Origin: CAYSYH01 sp964435455
GTDB taxonomy: Bacteria > Patescibacteriota > WWE3 > 2-01-FULL-39-13 > JAACPI01
Length of the DNA stretch: 8,491 nt
NCBI GenBank assembly: GCA_964435455.1
Contig: CAYSYH010000032.1
Span: 1 to 8,491 of the forward strand
Reading direction: 5' to 3'
A program made the translations under genes and the position numbers. Below, in pieces: positions 1 to 5,307 of this stretch (positions within the stretch are counted from its first letter, which is position 1; each line of letters opens with the position of its first letter). The notes beneath the pieces were generated by a model, which saw nothing but the letters and a program-made list of their open reading frames with translations, ran no database searches and was not told the origin of the DNA.

Positions 1-22
1 GTCACAAGTCACCCCATTGTAA
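1..22 (+). CDS. nusG: Probable 3' end of nusG (partial)
   Basis: Frame 2 at the left edge reads SQVTPL followed by TAA at 20-22. NusG proteins commonly end in a segment like [F/L]xQVxxL, and secE-nusG-rplK-rplA is a very widespread bacterial gene order, so the six residues just before rplK fit the tail of the transcription elongation factor NusG (its KOW domain). Only six codons are visible. The preceding codon ends in G, so it cannot be the usual Phe. The identification therefore rests mostly on gene order. A 43-base spacer separates the stop from rplK. Confidence 0.45.
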
Positions 23-65
23 GTTATTGAAATTTAATTAATTTTAGGTATAGTTACTGACATAT

Positions 66-488
66 ATGGAAAAAAAGGTCGTAAACGTAATAAAACTTAA
101 TATACCCGCTGGAAAGGCAAACCCTTCACCCCCAGTAGGACCCGCATTAGGACAAGCAGGTATACCTATAATGGATTTTTGTAATCAATTTAATGAAAGA
201 ACAAAAGAATTAGGCGATCAAATTGCACCAGTTGTAATTAAGGTATACGAAGATAGATCATTTGACTTTATAATAAAAACACCTCCCACGGCAAGTTTGA
301 TTAAAAAAGCGTTAAATCTTAAAAAAGGAAGCGGGGAACCCAATAAAAATAAAGTAGGAAAGCTAACCAAAAAACAAATAGAAGAAATAGCTAAAATAAA
401 AATGCCTGATTTAAATACCAATAATTTAGAATCTGCAATAGAAATTGTAAAAGGAACTGCCCGTAGCATGGGAGTTGAAACAGAGTAA
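66..488 (+). CDS. rplK: 50S ribosomal protein L11 (uL11)
   Basis: This is ribosomal protein L11, which binds the GTPase-associated centre of 23S rRNA at the base of the L7/L12 stalk and takes part in factor-dependent GTP hydrolysis. The 140 residues match the usual family length (about 141). The N-terminal domain carries the hallmark IPAGKANPSPPVGPALGQAG near residues 13-32. The RNA-binding C-terminal domain has TPPTASLIKKA (about 72-82), VGKLTKKQIEEIAKIKMPDL (about 97-116) and the terminal GTARSMG. The ATG at 66 gives a full N-terminus, and no convincing SD precedes it. rplA follows after 5 bases, so the two are surely co-transcribed, probably from a promoter upstream of the window. Confidence 0.97.
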   Translation: MEKKVVNVIKLNIPAGKANPSPPVGPALGQAGIPIMDFCNQFNERTKELGDQIAPVVIKVYEDRSFDFIIKTPPTASLIKKALNLKKGSGEPNKNKVGKLTKKQIEEIAKIKMPDLNTNNLESAIEIVKGTARSMGVETE

Positions 489-493
489 ATAAT

Positions 494-1198
494 ATGTCTA
501 AAAAAACAAAAAGAGGAAAAAAATATTTAAAAGTAAAAGAAAAGGTAAATACAAAAAAAGAATTAAGTATTGATGAGGCCATTAAATTAGTAAAGCAAGT
601 ATCTTATTCAAAATTTCCAGGAAAGGTAGAACTTAAAGTAAATGTTAATATTGATCCAAAAGATAGCGAACAAAATATAAGGTTTACAACACAACTCCCC
701 CACCCTATGCATGATAAAAAAAAGAAAATATTAATATTTACTAACGAAAGTGTTGATATAAAAGAATATCCAAATTTAGAAATAACTGTAGGTGATGAAA
801 CAACAATAGAAAAAATTAAAAAAGGAGATTTAGAAGTTTCTAGTTTTGACAAAGTGGCTGCAGAGCCAAGTTATATGCCTAAGGTAGCACAAATAGCACA
901 AATATTGGGTCCTAAAGGGTTGATGCCTTCGCCAAAAAGCAACACTGTAGGTGAACCTAAAAAAATTTTAAATAACTTAAATAAAGGACAGGTAGAAGTA
1001 AGAGCTCAACCAGGAAACAAAGTTATTCATTTAGTAGTAGGAACTGTAGAATCTAAAGATAAAGAACTTAAAGAAAATATTGAATACCTTTTACAAGAAA
1101 TAAATAAAAACAAGCCAAACAAGGTAAAAAAGAAATTTATAGAAAGCGCTTTTATCTGCGCCACAATGAGCCCTTCTATTAAAATTAATATAGAGTAA
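494..1198 (+). CDS. rplA: 50S ribosomal protein L1 (uL1)
   Basis: This is ribosomal protein L1, the mobile L1-stalk protein that helps release deacylated tRNA from the E site and in many bacteria represses its own operon. The 234 residues match the family (about 230). The signature ILGPKGLMPSPKSNTVG lies near residues 137-153, with the following VEVRAQPGNKVIHLVVG segment and the C-terminal ATMSPSIKINIE. The N-terminal part is divergent: the usual VxLPHGTGK motif is replaced by TTQLPHPMHDKKKK. There is no SD before the ATG at 494; it sits 5 bases behind the rplK stop, so re-initiation or coupling is likely. Some CPR lineages have been reported to lack L1, so its presence may help placement. 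The antiporter gene follows after 7 bases. Confidence 0.97.
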   Translation: MSKKTKRGKKYLKVKEKVNTKKELSIDEAIKLVKQVSYSKFPGKVELKVNVNIDPKDSEQNIRFTTQLPHPMHDKKKKILIFTNESVDIKEYPNLEITVGDETTIEKIKKGDLEVSSFDKVAAEPSYMPKVAQIAQILGPKGLMPSPKSNTVGEPKKILNNLNKGQVEVRAQPGNKVIHLVVGTVESKDKELKENIEYLLQEINKNKPNKVKKKFIESAFICATMSPSIKINIE

Positions 1199-1205
1199 AC
1201 AAGCA

Positions 1206-2258
1206 ATGTTAGTTAACTTGCTTTTACATGCTTTAGCTTTATTGATTTCTTTTTATGTATTGTCAATAGTAGCAGATGAATTTTTCGTACCCTCTTTAGA
1301 ACAAATAGCTAAAAAATTTAAAATGAGCTCCGAGGTGGCAGGAGCTACTATAATGGCTGTGGGATCTAGCGCTCCCGAGTTATTTACTGCAATTTTTGCA
1401 GTTTTAAAAGCAAAAGAGGCTATAGATATAGGAGCAGGAACTATTGTAGGATCAGCAATATTTAATATTTTAGTAATTATTGGTGTTTCGTCATTATATA
1501 CAAAAGCAAAGCTAGCATGGCAACCCGTAATTAGAGATTTGGTATTTTATGCAATATCTATATTGGCTTTATTATTTGCTTTTTACGATGGAAATATAAA
1601 CCTTTTAGAATCATTAGGTTTAATATTACTATATGTGGTTTACATTTTTGTAGTAAAAAACTGGAGCAAGTGGCTAAATTATAAAAATATAGAGGAGGAA
1701 ATAGAAAAAGAAATAGAAAAAATAGAACAAAGTAATTTAATAGGTAAAACCATTAAATGTGCAATAAACTCAATAATACCTAAAAAAAATATGATTGGGC
1801 AATTTACTATAAGCGTATTTTTTATTGGGCTTTTTAGCGCAATGTTGGTAGAATCTGGCGTAAATATAGCTCATACCTTGGGAGTAAGTAATGCAATAAT
1901 AGGATTAACTGTTTTAGCAGCAGGGACATCAATACCAGATTTATTATCTTCAATTATAGTAGCCAAAAAAGGAAAGGGAGATATGGCAATATCAAACGCA
2001 GTGGGGTCAAATATATTTGATATATTATTAGGGTTAGGGTTACCTTATTTATTGTTCTTTTTTATAAATGGCATTAAAAGTAAAATACCTATAGACACCC
2101 AAAACCTTTTAGCAAGTGTGTTTTTATTATTTGCAACAATAATAGCAATTTTAGCAGTACTAATAGTAAGAAAGTGGAGAATTGGTAAAAAAGCTGGATG
2201 GGGTTTAATTATCTTATACGCTTTTTACATAATTTACAGCATATATAAAGTTGTTTAA
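1206..2258 (+). CDS. CaCA-family Na+/Ca2+ antiporter, NCKX-like (putative K+-dependent)
   Basis: This is a 350-residue integral membrane protein of the calcium/cation antiporter superfamily, expected to exchange cytoplasmic Ca2+ for Na+ (possibly with K+ co-transport) across the cell membrane. Both alpha repeats are present. Alpha-1 (about 45-93) contains GATIMAVGSSAPELF and GAGTIVGSAIFN, with transport residue E58. Alpha-2 (about 231-280) contains GLTVLAAGTSIPDLLSS and GDMAISNAVGSNIFD, with D245 and D272. The halves are joined by a charged loop (about 151-198) with an EIEKEIEK run. From family knowledge, the residue at D272 is Asp in K+-dependent exchangers and Asn in most others, so K+ dependence is an inference. 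It lies 7 bases behind rplA without an SD and is probably carried on the ribosomal-protein mRNA, an unusual setting. Confidence 0.93.
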   Translation: MLVNLLLHALALLISFYVLSIVADEFFVPSLEQIAKKFKMSSEVAGATIMAVGSSAPELFTAIFAVLKAKEAIDIGAGTIVGSAIFNILVIIGVSSLYTKAKLAWQPVIRDLVFYAISILALLFAFYDGNINLLESLGLILLYVVYIFVVKNWSKWLNYKNIEEEIEKEIEKIEQSNLIGKTIKCAINSIIPKKNMIGQFTISVFFIGLFSAMLVESGVNIAHTLGVSNAIIGLTVLAAGTSIPDLLSSIIVAKKGKGDMAISNAVGSNIFDILLGLGLPYLLFFFINGIKSKIPIDTQNLLASVFLLFATIIAILAVLIVRKWRIGKKAGWGLIILYAFYIIYSIYKVV

Positions 2259-2563
2259 ACAATCCCCTCAGCAATTAATTTATTACCAGATTTTACAACA
2301 ATTTTAAATTTATCCATTCCTGTAGAAACAAACCTTTTAGGTAAGGCATTTGCAGTTATTTTTATATCTATTTTTTCCTTTTCTCCCACTGTAAGTTCAA
2401 TGGGTTTATGCAATTGTTTCTTTTTTCCTAGTTGAAAAAAAGGAACTCTAGAATGATAAATAGTTTTACCATTACACCCTACCCTAACAAAAGAAGCAGA
2501 ACGGCTAAAACTATAATACATTCGTTTTAATTCCGATTTACCTACTTTAAAATATAAAGTCAT
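2255..2563 (-). CDS. Hypothetical protein, 102 aa, small basic
   Basis: I do not recognise this protein. The ATG at 2563-2561 opens 102 codons ending in TAA at 2257-2255. The product is basic, with Arg/Lys-rich and aromatic residues in the first half (KRMYYSFSRSASFVRVG), two of its phenylalanines and a single Cys there. The second half alternates hydrophobic and charged residues (IELTVGEKEKIDIKI, KFKIVVKSGNKLI), suggesting beta strands. No signal peptide or membrane segment is seen. I consider it real because it fills the whole gap between the antiporter and the rplJ promoter and has sensible codon use, with more T-ending codons than the + strand genes, as strand bias would predict. It is convergent with the antiporter, with a 4-base overlap, and divergent from rplJ. 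No clear promoter or SD is visible. Confidence 0.7.
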   Translation of the reverse strand: MTLYFKVGKSELKRMYYSFSRSASFVRVGCNGKTIYHSRVPFFQLGKKKQLHKPIELTVGEKEKIDIKITANALPKRFVSTGMDKFKIVVKSGNKLIAEGIV

Positions 2564-2607
2564 TTAAATTAAAAATACCATAAATATTTATAAAAATTAA
2601 GCAACAG

Positions 2608-2636
2608 TTGACAGATAAAAAAAACAAAGTTAAAAT
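2608..2636 (+). promoter_or_regulatory. Sigma-70-type promoter of rplJ-rplL
   Basis: A perfect -35 box TTGACA (2608-2613) is followed after exactly 17 bases by TAAAAT (2631-2636), one mismatch from TATAAT. The expected start, about 7 bases downstream (2643-2644), falls exactly on the first base of the L10 leader P1 helix. This agreement of promoter and RNA structure supports both calls. The rplJ-rplL pair is thus transcribed separately from rplK-rplA, from which it is also split by the antiporter and the reverse-strand gene. Confidence 0.82.
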
Positions 2637-2643
2637 ACCCTGC

Positions 2644-2713
2644 AGTACCAAAGACAGTGGGCAAAACAATAAGACCCACCGAGGGAAAGCCTTGCAAGAC
2701 CCCCAATGGTACT
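2644..2713 (+). promoter_or_regulatory. Ribosomal protein L10 leader RNA
   Basis: This is a cis-acting leader bound by the L10-(L12)n complex for feedback control of rplJ-rplL; the family is known in Rfam as L10_leader. A closing helix P1 pairs AGTACCA (2644-2650) with TGGTACT (2707-2713), 7 perfect pairs. The conserved AAGACAG (2651-2657) leads into P2, GTGGG (2657-2661) with CCCAC (2675-2679), followed by the conserved CCGAGG (2679-2684). A third short helix is possible between GGG (2683-2685) and the C run at 2700-2704. The segment is clearly richer in G+C than its surroundings. After P1 comes only a 39-base AT-rich spacer. I see neither the terminator used for attenuation in Bacilli nor an SD, so the output mechanism is unclear and may be translational. 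Confidence 0.88.
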
Positions 2714-2752
2714 ATAACTATATATAGATAATAATATAAATTAAATAAATAT

Positions 2753-3259
2753 ATGCCAAAAACTAAAGAACAAAAAATAGAGGCGTTAAATCAAACTAAA
2801 GATTTTTTAAAAAAATCACAATCTGTAGTTTTTTTAGAATATTCAGGTATTTCAGTAAATGATTTTAATGAACTTAGACAAAAATTGGCACAAGTAGGAG
2901 CAAAAGTTGTAGTCACAAAAAACACCTTATTAAAAAAAGCAGTTAAAGAAATAACAAACTTGCAAGGACAAACAGCAGTTTTATATGGTTTTGAAAAACT
3001 AGTAGAACCCATAAAAGTATTATACGAGTTTAAAAAAACCCATCAAAACAAACCGGAAATTAAATTAGGTATGCTACAAGGCAAACTTGTATTAAAAGAA
3101 GATATTAAACAAATATCTAAAATGCCTTCTATACCAGAACTTCAAGCAAAATTAGTAGGGTCAATGCAAGCTCCTATTTATGGTTTTGTAGCAATTTCAT
3201 CCGGGGTATATACGGGCTTTGTAAGGGCTTTAAATGCATATAAAAACAGTAAATCGTAA
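2753..3259 (+). CDS. rplJ: 50S ribosomal protein L10 (uL10)
   Basis: This is L10, the base of the ribosomal stalk: its N-terminal domain binds 23S rRNA next to L11 and its C-terminal helix carries L7/L12 dimers. It is also the expected autoregulator that binds the leader just upstream. At 168 residues it has the normal length. Family features include KTKEQKIEALNQTKDFLKKS at the N-terminus, the FLEYSGISVNDFNELRQKL segment (about 27-45), VVVTKNTLLKKAV (about 52-64), a central LGMLQGKLVLKEDIKQISKMPS segment and the C-terminal helix GFVRALNAYKNSKS that should bind L12. The ATG at 2753 is preceded by an AT-only stretch without an SD. The stop TAA is directly followed by an in-frame TAG. rplL begins 45 bases later. 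Confidence 0.97.
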   Translation: MPKTKEQKIEALNQTKDFLKKSQSVVFLEYSGISVNDFNELRQKLAQVGAKVVVTKNTLLKKAVKEITNLQGQTAVLYGFEKLVEPIKVLYEFKKTHQNKPEIKLGMLQGKLVLKEDIKQISKMPSIPELQAKLVGSMQAPIYGFVAISSGVYTGFVRALNAYKNSKS

Positions 3260-3283
3260 TAGTAACAAATTTTTTAACAATTA

Positions 3284-3300
3284 CACCTTAAGGAGGTGAT
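3284..3300 (+). promoter_or_regulatory. Near-perfect Shine-Dalgarno of rplL within a small inverted repeat
   Basis: TAAGGAGGTGAT (3289-3300) matches 12 consecutive bases of the canonical complement of the 16S rRNA 3' end. GGAGG ends 8 bases before the ATG at 3305, an ideal distance. It fixes the rplL start at 3305; the GTG at 3296 lies inside the SD. The SD is also half of an inverted repeat: CACCT (3284-3288) can pair with AGGTG (3294-3298) around a 5-base loop, so part of the SD could be masked. None of the other genes in the window has a comparable SD. Confidence 0.8.
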
Positions 3301-3304
3301 ATAT

Positions 3305-3724
3305 ATGGCAGCAGAAGAGGAAAAAAAAGAAATAAAACTATCAGAAACAGCACAAAAGGTAATGAAAATGGTAGAAGAAATGACTGTTTTAGAATTAGCA
3401 GAATTAGTAAAAGCTATGGAAGAAAAGTTTGGAGTTAGCGCAGCAGCACCTGTGGCAGTTGCAGGAGCACCTGCAGGAGGAGGTGGAGAAGAAGAACAAA
3501 AAGAAGAAAAATCTCAATATGATGTTGTTTTAACCGATATAGGTAGTGAAAAAATTAAAGTTATTAAAGCAGTAAGAGAAATAGATCAAAATTTAGGTTT
3601 AATAGATGCTAAAAAATTAGTAGAAAGCGCGCCAGTAGAAGTATTAAAAGGAGCAAAAAAAGAAGATGCTGAAGCAGCTAAAGAAAAGCTAGAAGCAGCA
3701 GGAGCAAAAGTAGAACTTAAATAA
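3305..3724 (+). CDS. rplL: 50S ribosomal protein L7/L12 (bL12)
   Basis: This is the multicopy stalk protein L7/L12, which recruits translation GTPases to the ribosome. With the start at 3305 (MAAEEEKKEIKL) it has 139 residues, somewhat longer than the usual 120-128. The extra length is in an acidic N-terminal extension and a long hinge. The N-terminal dimerisation helices (about 12-45) contain MTVLELAELVKAMEEKFGVS. The flexible hinge (about 46-70) is Ala/Pro/Gly/Glu-rich with a GGGG run. The C-terminal domain (about 72-139) has YDVVLTDIGSEKIKVIKAVR, GLIDAKKLVESAPVEVLKG and EAAKEKLEAAGAKVELK, the surface that binds elongation factors. It is the only gene here with a strong SD, which suits the several-copies-per-ribosome demand. 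A strong terminator follows 26 bases after the stop. Confidence 0.97.
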   Translation: MAAEEEKKEIKLSETAQKVMKMVEEMTVLELAELVKAMEEKFGVSAAAPVAVAGAPAGGGGEEEQKEEKSQYDVVLTDIGSEKIKVIKAVREIDQNLGLIDAKKLVESAPVEVLKGAKKEDAEAAKEKLEAAGAKVELK

Positions 3725-3750
3725 AAAATCATTAACAACAATACAAATTA

Positions 3751-3780
3751 AAACCTCGCCACATAAAGGCGAGGTTTTTT
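3751..3780 (+). terminator. Intrinsic terminator after rplL
   Basis: AAACCTCGCC (3751-3760) and GGCGAGGTTT (3768-3777) form a perfect 10-bp stem with a 7-base loop, and the 3' arm runs into six T (3775-3780). This is a textbook Rho-independent terminator for the rplJ-rplL transcript. The A run at the 5' side is short, so the element is best on the + strand. Confidence 0.95.
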
Positions 3781-3904
3781 AGTTAAAAATAAATCAATAG
3801 CAAATTATTATTAAATTATTTAAGGTATAATATAATTGTAGTTAGCATTTATAGCTTAAATAGTGCAAATAATAAATATTTAGGCTAAGACATATCCTAT
3901 AGCC

Positions 3905-3932
3905 TTGACAAATATAAAAAATCTGGTAACAT
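3905..3932 (+). promoter_or_regulatory. Candidate promoter in front of the long hairpin
   Basis: A perfect TTGACA (3905-3910) is followed after 16 bases by TAACAT (3927-3932), preceded by TGG, so an extended -10 TGn motif is also present. The predicted start is about 3938-3940. The hexamer TAACAT keeps the most important T, A and final T, and the same hexamer occurs in the 7169-7197 promoter. A 5-3-5 inverted repeat, TTCTT-AAC-AAGAA (3932-3944), overlaps the predicted start and could be an operator; this last point is speculative. Confidence 0.5.
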
Positions 3933-3951
3933 TCTTAACAAGAACATTAAT

Positions 3952-4035
3952 ATTAAAAGTTTAAACCCCGTCTCATCCGCGTAACAAGTGGTTGGGCAGG
4001 ACACTTGTTACAGAGGCGGGATTTAAGCTTTTAAT
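3952..4035 (+). ncRNA. Putative structured RNA: long near-palindromic hairpin
   Basis: The segment folds into one extended hairpin. An outer helix pairs 3952-3965 with 4022-4035 (14 pairs, one G-U). After a C/A mismatch (3966/4021), a GC-rich helix pairs CCCGTCTC (3967-3974) with GAGGCGGG (4013-4020; one G-U). An asymmetric internal loop (ATCCGC at 3975-3980 against A4012) follows, then a perfect 10-bp helix GTAACAAGTG (3981-3990) with CACTTGTTAC (4002-4011), closed by the 11-base loop GTTGGGCAGGA. The core is about 60% G+C in an AT-rich context, as for structured RNA in such genomes. No T tract follows, so it is not a simple terminator. I match it to no RNA family known to me. The strand is assigned only from the promoter candidate at 3905; a DNA-level role (protein binding, recombination) is also possible. 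Confidence 0.5.
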
Positions 4036-4092
4036 TAAATCCCCTAAATATAAAATAGAAAACTTTTTTATATACATATAAAATACTAGAAA

Positions 4093-4101
4093 TGCTATAA
4101 T
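4093..4101 (+). promoter_or_regulatory. Extended -10 promoter of the PEGA-mreB-glycosyltransferase operon
   Basis: TGCTATAAT (4093-4101) is a perfect extended -10 element (TGn plus TATAAT). No good -35 box lies 17 bases upstream, which extended -10 promoters tolerate. The start site expected about 7 bases downstream coincides with the A of the ATG at 4108, so the transcript would be leaderless or nearly so. The absence of any SD before 4108 agrees with this. Confidence 0.65.
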
Positions 4102-4107
4102 TTTAGT

Positions 4108-5304
4108 ATGTATTTAAGAAAGTTCACAACTAAAATTTTACCCATAATATTAACTTTAACTACAGTAACATCTTTAACAATACTTTCTTTGTTGTATGCA
4201 AAAGGTTACAGATTAAACTTTAATTATAATAATAAATCAAACGAAAGACTTAAAAACCAAGGCAAAACACCAAAAATAGCTATTAAAAGAACTGGAATAC
4301 TAGCTGTAAGGTCAATACCAGAAGGAGCTAAAATTTATTTAAATAATGAGTTAAAAGAAATAACAAACGCAACTATCACCTCTTTAGACCCTGGCGAATA
4401 TAATTTAAGGGTAGAAAAAGAGGGTTTTGAAACATGGGAAAAAAAGATTCAAGTATATCAAGACTTAGTAACAGATATAACAGCTGTTCTGATATTAAAG
4501 GGAAGTGGTTTAAACCCTCTTACTAATAGCGGAGTAACAGATTTTGCATTATCGGATAATGGGGAATTATTGGCATACACATCAAAAGGTATAGAAAAAC
4601 CAGGGTTATGGGTTTTAAAATTATCAAATAACCCTATTAATATTTTTCAAAATACAAAAAAAGTAGTGGCAATAGATAAACCCTCTTTTTTGTATTCTTT
4701 AGGTAATAATATACAATGGTCTCCGGACAACGAGCAAATTTTAATTCAATCTAAATTTGGAAGTTATTATTTATTAAGTTTACAAAAACCTGCCAATCAA
4801 TCACCTTTAGTTTTAAAAGATGCCACAGAAATATTAAAAAAGTGGGAATTAAAAAGACAAAAAGATAAAAAGAGTATAGTGGAAAGTTTAGATATAGACA
4901 AAAAGTTAAAAGAAATAGCTATATCTAAAAAAGCTATTTGGTCACCAGATGGTGAAAAATTCTACACTTTAATAGATAAAGGAGATAAAAAAGAACTTTA
5001 TACGTATAATTATGAAAAACCACTGCAGGTAGGAGAGAAAAGAGAAAATCTAACATATATATTTGAAAAATCAAAAGAGGATATTCCAAACATTTTTTGG
5101 TATTCTGACAGCAAACACCTTATTTTTGTATATAAAAATAGCTTAAAACTTATAGAAATTGATGGTAACAACTTAACCGAAATATTTAACGGTTTAATAA
5201 TTGGCAAAAAGGCTTACCCTACACCATTTGGAGACAGACTAATAATATTATCTAAGTTTAAAGAAGACGCCCCAGCAAATTTATATACAGTAAGTATTAG
5301 ATAA
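4108..5304 (+). CDS. Membrane-anchored PEGA-domain / beta-propeller-like protein
   Basis: A 398-residue protein with one N-terminal membrane segment (about 10-30, LPIILTLTTVTSLTILSLLY) following a basic start (MYLRKFTTK), so it is an inside-anchored protein facing outwards. A PEGA domain (about 62-130) has the typical pattern GILAVRSIPEGAKIYLNN, then TSLDPGEYNLRVEKEGFETW. Residues 140-398 carry repeated [W/Y]SPDG-like blades, seen as LSDNGELLAYTS, WSPDNEQILIQS, WSPDGEKFYTLID and WYSDSKHLIFVY, which resemble TolB/WD40-like beta-propeller repeats, interrupted by a Lys-rich insert (about 236-272). PEGA domains are linked to surface-layer or envelope proteins; binding of a wall or envelope component is an inference. 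It leads a compact operon, with the mreB-like gene starting 3 bases after the stop. Confidence 0.85.
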   Translation: MYLRKFTTKILPIILTLTTVTSLTILSLLYAKGYRLNFNYNNKSNERLKNQGKTPKIAIKRTGILAVRSIPEGAKIYLNNELKEITNATITSLDPGEYNLRVEKEGFETWEKKIQVYQDLVTDITAVLILKGSGLNPLTNSGVTDFALSDNGELLAYTSKGIEKPGLWVLKLSNNPINIFQNTKKVVAIDKPSFLYSLGNNIQWSPDNEQILIQSKFGSYYLLSLQKPANQSPLVLKDATEILKKWELKRQKDKKSIVESLDIDKKLKEIAISKKAIWSPDGEKFYTLIDKGDKKELYTYNYEKPLQVGEKRENLTYIFEKSKEDIPNIFWYSDSKHLIFVYKNSLKLIEIDGNNLTEIFNGLIIGKKAYPTPFGDRLIILSKFKEDAPANLYTVSIR

Positions 5305-5307
5305 CAA

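Larger units (their letters stand above)
3781..4107. other. Gene-free spacer with promoter-like boxes and a long hairpin
   Basis: No credible reading frame exists in these 327 bases on either strand; the longest ATG-initiated one is about 16 codons. The left part (3781-3900) is very AT-rich. It has two overlapping TATAAT boxes (3826-3836) without a -35 box, and a 6-bp inverted repeat AGGCTA/TAGCCT (3882-3887/3900-3905). From 3905 on come a TTGACA promoter candidate, a small inverted repeat, an 84-nt hairpin with a GC-rich core, and finally the extended -10 promoter of the next gene. The sharp rise in G+C at 3966-4020 (about 60%) marks the hairpin as a constrained element. Confidence 0.8.

Noticed and set aside
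3296..3304. GTG at 3296 as an upstream start of rplL
   Set aside because: It lies inside the SD itself, and the ATG at 3305 has ideal spacing and gives the usual MA-start of the protein.
3826..3836. Two overlapping TATAAT boxes as a promoter
   Set aside because: No -35 box or TGn extension is present, and such boxes are expected by chance in very AT-rich sequence.
3968..3979. Hammerhead-like GGATGAG on the - strand of the hairpin
   Set aside because: The core should read CTGATGA with a GAAA partner segment; neither is present.
3991..3997. GTTGGGC as an integron attC core (GTTRRRY) in the long hairpin
   Set aside because: It sits in the apical loop, the matching RYYYAAC box on the other side is missing, and no integrase or cassette is near.
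3988..4026. GTG-initiated 12-codon frame in the hairpin
   Set aside because: It is very short, has no SD, and lies within a strong helix; it is explained by the hairpin.
4064..4069. Six T as an intrinsic terminator for the hairpin RNA
   Set aside because: The run lies about 20 bases or more past the nearest stem, with no hairpin directly before it.
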